A DNA stretch of 64,000 nt from Flavobacteriaceae bacterium GF1. GTDB taxonomy: Bacteria; Bacteroidota; Bacteroidia; Flavobacteriales; Flavobacteriaceae. The notes beneath the pieces were generated by a model. The model was not told the origin of the DNA, did no database searches, and saw nothing but the letters and a program-made list of their open reading frames with translations. Made by a program: the position numbers and the translations under genes. Positions 61,030-64,000 of this stretch are shown here, piece after piece. The stretch's first letter is position 1, and each line of letters begins with the position of its first letter. The stretch is from assembly GCA_009797885.1 (NCBI GenBank), contig WNKP01000009.1, positions 111,958 to 175,957 of the forward strand. Reading direction: 5' to 3'.

Positions 61030-62113
61030 AACAGTACTTTATAAAACAGTACTTTGGATGGCATTGGCGCTATTCTCGGTACACTTGGGTACCGCGCAGG
61101 AGAGGGTTTCCAAAACCGTGGAGAAAAGCTTTTCCCTTACCAATGCCGGAGAGCTACGCTTGGAAAACAAATATGGAAACATTACCCTAACGGGTTGGGA
61201 TCAGGACGAAGTAAAGGTCACCACGGCCATTCGGGTGAACCACAGAAAGAGGAGCAATGCCGAGGACCTATTGAATCGTATTCGTCCCAAGTTCACTTCC
61301 GGTGGGAACTATGTGTCTGTTGTTTCGGAAATCATCAATAAAAATACCGGATGGTTTGCTGATTTCTTTAACCGAAACAATCCTATTGATTTTGATCGCA
61401 GCCATGTGCAAATTGATTATGAGGTCTTCTTGCCCCGCAAGGCAACCCTTAAAGTTACCAATAGGTTTGGGGATGTTGTACTACAAGGATGGAGCGGACC
61501 CCTGAACACTTTGATCGAACATGGCGATCTTTGGATTGGGGACAATCTGGCCAGGGCGGATATTATCCTGAAGTTTGGAAAACTACGGGCCAGGAATATT
61601 GAATATGCCGATCTTAATCTTAAAAATGGGGAACTGGACATGGAGGACGTCCAAACCCTGCGTTTGAACAGTAGTGGTACGGACATGAAAATCAACACGG
61701 TCAATTCCTTGGAAGTGTATTCCAATAAGGATGATATTTCGCTTGCTGAAGTGGGCAAGATGTATGGCTCTTTACAGTTCAGCACCTTGAACCTGGAGCG
61801 TTTGACAAAAAGTGCGGATATGAAGATGAAAATCGCCGATTTCAATGTGGCACGGATTGCGGAATCGGTATCCGATCTTTCCATAGAGCAGGAATCCTCC
61901 GAAATCAATCTTATGGTTACTGATTTTTCACATCGGTTCACGGCCACCGTGGAACAGGGAGTGGTACGTTTGCCCAAATCCTTTGAAAACGTCAATTCCG
62001 AAATGTTGGACAAAGGACGAAAATTGCGGAAGATAGATGCTACCTATGGCGACAGTATGAACGGCACCATTGGTATCAATGGAGTTAAAGGAATTATAAC
62101 CTTACGTGAATAA
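60989..62113 (+). CDS. DUF4097-like surface/adhesin-type protein
   Basis: This protein of up to 374 residues has a hydrophobic signal segment (VLWMALALFSVHLGTAQE) and a body of repeating beta-strands (VSKTVEKSFSLTNAGELRLENKYGNITLTGW, then FGDVVLQGWSGPLNTL), typical of DUF4097/adhesin beta-helix proteins. It overlaps the anti-sigma gene by 41 bp, so it belongs to the sigma operon. The start may be 60989, 61004 or 61013; the last two give a more compact signal peptide. It is probably exported to the periplasm or surface. Confidence 0.78.
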   Translation: MLKNPMKIMATPYKTVLYKTVLWMALALFSVHLGTAQERVSKTVEKSFSLTNAGELRLENKYGNITLTGWDQDEVKVTTAIRVNHRKRSNAEDLLNRIRPKFTSGGNYVSVVSEIINKNTGWFADFFNRNNPIDFDRSHVQIDYEVFLPRKATLKVTNRFGDVVLQGWSGPLNTLIEHGDLWIGDNLARADIILKFGKLRARNIEYADLNLKNGELDMEDVQTLRLNSSGTDMKINTVNSLEVYSNKDDISLAEVGKMYGSLQFSTLNLERLTKSADMKMKIADFNVARIAESVSDLSIEQESSEINLMVTDFSHRFTATVEQGVVRLPKSFENVNSEMLDKGRKLRKIDATYGDSMNGTIGINGVKGIITLRE

Positions 62114-62128
62114 TTTTTACCGAAAAAA

Positions 62129-62159
62129 TGCAACCCTTTGGATATTTAGTTGTCTTTAG
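62129..62159 (+). promoter_or_regulatory. ECF-type promoter of the 62208 gene
   Basis: TGCAACC (62129-62135) and GTCTTTAG (62152-62159) with a 16-bp spacer, 49 bp before the ATG. The box pair is identical to that of the sigma operon. Confidence 0.7.
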
Positions 62160-62207
62160 AACAAACCTGCCCAATTATGGGGCAAATCAATCAAAAAACC
62201 TAACATA

Positions 62208-62873
62208 ATGAACAATCAAAAATCGATTACCCTGCTATTGCTCTTTCTCCTTTCCCTGGCTGTAAGGGCGCAGGATGATGAAGCCAATTACATCACTTTT
62301 AACGACAGAAGAAACGTTGTCCACGGAGTATATGTGGGATTTAGCCTGGGCTACGGCGAAATTGAGGGCGAGGACACCTATGTTGGTGGCTTTAAGATAG
62401 CCTATGTGGCCAATCAACAATTTGAGGTGGGCTTTTTGGCCAAGGGTGTGTATTCCAGGCAGAATATTTTTAATCCAAGGTCCGGTGATAATGACGATTT
62501 GTTGGCAGGCTATGCCGGATTTCATTTGGAGCCCATCCTTTTTGGGAGATCGGCAGTAAGCCTTTCCTTTCCCGTATTCATTGGCGGAGGGGCCGTGGGC
62601 TACGTGGACCGCGACACCGTGAACAATGGAGGGGATGTGGATTTTGATGATGACGATGTGGATGCCGTCTTTGTATTGGAACCTGGGGTGAGCGCCCTTT
62701 TCAATATTTCTAGATTCGTACAAATTGAAGCGGGTGTAAAATACCGGTTCTCCAGTGAAATAGAACTGACCGATAGCCCCATTGACCGCATTAATGGTTT
62801 TACCAGTGAAATCGGAATCAAACTGGGCATTTTTAACATGGGCAGAAATCGATACAAAAAGCAATTGAACTAA
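62208..62873 (+). CDS. Outer-membrane beta-barrel protein
   Basis: This 221-residue protein has a signal peptide (residues 1 to about 21, ending VRAQ) and alternating beta-strands such as VVHGVYVGFSLGYGEIEG, FKIAYVANQQFEVGFLAKGVY and AGVKYRFSSEIEL. It ends with MGRNRYKKQLN, not the aromatic residue usual for barrels, so it may be an OmpW-like or lipoprotein-associated barrel. It is expressed from its own ECF-type promoter. Ligand or function unknown. Confidence 0.75.
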   Translation: MNNQKSITLLLLFLLSLAVRAQDDEANYITFNDRRNVVHGVYVGFSLGYGEIEGEDTYVGGFKIAYVANQQFEVGFLAKGVYSRQNIFNPRSGDNDDLLAGYAGFHLEPILFGRSAVSLSFPVFIGGGAVGYVDRDTVNNGGDVDFDDDDVDAVFVLEPGVSALFNISRFVQIEAGVKYRFSSEIELTDSPIDRINGFTSEIGIKLGIFNMGRNRYKKQLN

Positions 62874-63013
62874 TGGAAACAACAATCAAAAAACGACAAT
62901 CAATCAATACGCTACGGGTGTTCACCGTAAATAACCAGGTCTATATTACGAAAGGACGGGAAAGAAGTTTTCCGGTTCCCTTGAGGTGGATTCCTGTTCC
63001 GCTGGATAGTTGA
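62873..63013 (+). CDS. Possible 46-residue coupled small protein
   Basis: The ATG overlaps the previous stop (TAATG) and the frame encodes METTIKKRQSINTLRVFTVN and onward to PLRWIPVPLDS. The peptide is basic, with no membrane segment or known motif. The coupling favours translation, but codon-level support is weak and it may be a remnant. Low-confidence call. Confidence 0.3.
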   Translation: METTIKKRQSINTLRVFTVNNQVYITKGRERSFPVPLRWIPVPLDS

Positions 63014-63142
63014 CCTCGTTCCGAACTCGGTTCGGACTCACATTGGCATAATTGAATGAAGCCTTGGAACACACTGCGGCTGCGCCCAGTGCAAATGTTC
63101 AGGGTGGCGAATTACTGCATAAACCTTTAAATAGCAATCAAA

Positions 63143-63865
63143 ATGAAATCAACATTGATCCATGGCCTGATTTTGGCCACAGTACTACTTGTGTCCTCTT
63201 GTGACACCGAATCGATTCGGGTTTCCGATACCATTTCAACCCGACAATACTCCTTTTCCAATTATGAAGCTTTGGAACTCTCCGGGGATTTTAATGCCTT
63301 TGTTACCTTTTCCGAAACCGAAGAACGTATTGAAATTGAGGCCAATGACAACATCCAAAGTAAAATCAGGGTATCCCAAGATAGGAACACCTTAAAAATC
63401 CGGTTGGAAAACAACGTCGCCCTAAGGGGGAATGCCACTATGAACGCCTACATTACAACACGCAACATATCGCGGTACCGGGTTTCTGGCGATTCATCCG
63501 TGGAATTGGGAAACTTATTGGTAGCGAATACGGTTACTGTGGACGTTTTGGGCGACAGCCGCTTTTATGGGGAACTGGATACCAACAATTTGTCCGTTGA
63601 TGTAAAAGGAGACTCCGTCATAGACGTATTTGGCACAGCCGGAACAGCCAATGTGGATTTAAGTGGCGACAGTACAATAAAGGATTATGATCTGGCCGTA
63701 GAAGACCTTACCATAGACATGAGCGGGGATAGCTCGGCATACCTGTCCGTTAATGGCACCATTGATATTGATGCCTCGGGGGATAGTGCGCTCAACTATC
63801 GTGGAGATGCGGAAATCATTCGTCAACGTTTAAGTGGGGATTCCAGAATACAAAGGAGGGATTAG
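63143..63865 (+). CDS. Head GIN-domain lipoprotein (DUF2807)
   Basis: This 240-residue protein has a lipoprotein signal ending LLVSSC (Cys20) and a repetitive beta-helix body of the DUF2807 type, with strands such as FSNYEALELSGDFNAFVTF and repeated LSGDS/MSGDS turns. The family is common in Bacteroidota and its function is unknown. It may be a surface or periplasmic structural protein. It lies at the end of the ECF neighbourhood; no ECF motif is seen immediately upstream, so it may be read from 62208 or from an unseen promoter. Confidence 0.85.
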   Translation: MKSTLIHGLILATVLLVSSCDTESIRVSDTISTRQYSFSNYEALELSGDFNAFVTFSETEERIEIEANDNIQSKIRVSQDRNTLKIRLENNVALRGNATMNAYITTRNISRYRVSGDSSVELGNLLVANTVTVDVLGDSRFYGELDTNNLSVDVKGDSVIDVFGTAGTANVDLSGDSTIKDYDLAVEDLTIDMSGDSSAYLSVNGTIDIDASGDSALNYRGDAEIIRQRLSGDSRIQRRD

Positions 63866-63873
63866 TACTATCC

Positions 63874-63984
63874 CTCAGTTCGCGTATCCGACGAAGGAGG
63901 ATGTATCGAGAACCGTTGTGCCAGAAAGGCTTCCCGATACTTTTTCAATTTCGCTTCCGCTCCATTGAAAACACTCGAAGTGAC
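63874..63984. repeat. Nested-palindrome intergenic repeat, copy E
   Basis: A near-identical copy of D: it begins CTCAGTTCGCGTATCCG, has GTATCGAGAACC and TTCCCGATAC inside and ends CACTCGAAGTGAC. Its left end has diverged. It lies just after the GIN-domain gene at the end of the window. Confidence 0.75.
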
Positions 63985-64000
63985 GCAATGAAATTGATAA

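Overview
The window looks like chromosomal DNA of a marine-type Flavobacteriaceae (Bacteroidota). The evidence is a sigma factor of the short flavobacterial RpoD type, a fused branched-chain 2-oxoacid dehydrogenase E1, a CarboxypepD_reg-type TonB receptor paired with a DUF4249 lipoprotein, YceI, DUF1835, GIN-domain and DUF4097-like proteins, and A-rich rather than strong Shine-Dalgarno leaders. I see no tRNA, rRNA, CRISPR array, phage or transposase. Genus-level assignment is not possible by eye.

Layout. (1) 0.2-3.8 kb holds housekeeping and stress genes: a PQQ-type sugar dehydrogenase lipoprotein, a UspA-like protein, a short ribosome hibernation factor and YceI. (2) 3.9-10.2 kb is a nine-gene minus-strand operon that joins a type III polyketide synthase, a methyltransferase and an FAD oxidoreductase to a private fatty-acid module (ketosynthase, dehydratase, Y-x6-K enoyl reductase, ACP) and two small membrane proteins. 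It is a candidate pathway for modified phenolic or pyrone lipids. (3) 10.3-28.3 kb is metabolic: OmpA and lipocalin lipoproteins, BCKDH E1, an IPNS-like oxygenase, a SUI1-type factor, nucleoside phosphorylase, PPK1, UDG, a DgcA/DgcN-like D-glutamate pair followed by an FMN oxidase, a glycosyltransferase, a helicase and RpoD. (4) 28.3-37.8 kb is a tight six-gene minus-strand operon: hybrid kinase, receiver, membrane-anchored HEAT protein, processive GT2, sulfatase-fold/TPR membrane protein and a YaiO-type TPR/beta-barrel. It reads as an envelope-spanning polysaccharide machine with its own signalling. Two paralogous micropeptide ORFs lie just downstream. (5) 38.3-51.8 kb is housekeeping: thioesterase, PSD, CysE-CysM, tandem alpha/beta hydrolases (one frameshifted), CorA, DUF418, an AAA+/VWA pair and DUF1853. 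(6) 52-64 kb is an ECF sigma neighbourhood: TonB receptor/DUF4249, RraA, PAP2 phosphatase, an ArsR regulator, a DUF2268 protease, sigma/anti-sigma/adhesin, an outer-membrane protein and a GIN-domain lipoprotein.

In region 6 four promoters share one bipartite motif, TGCAACC-N16-GTCTTTAG, with identical spacing. They precede the TonB receptor operon, the DUF2268 protease, the sigma operon itself and the outer-membrane protein gene. This predicts a local, autoregulated envelope regulon. The same region carries several copies of a nested-palindrome intergenic repeat of about 100-110 bp; one copy abuts the DUF4249 reading frame and may supply its GTG start.

The strongest candidates for undescribed biology are the HEAT/GT2/sulfatase/YaiO operon, the type III PKS-plus-FAS operon, the LNEIL micropeptide pair and the ECF regulon. 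All functional statements come from motif reading by eye; no database search was possible.
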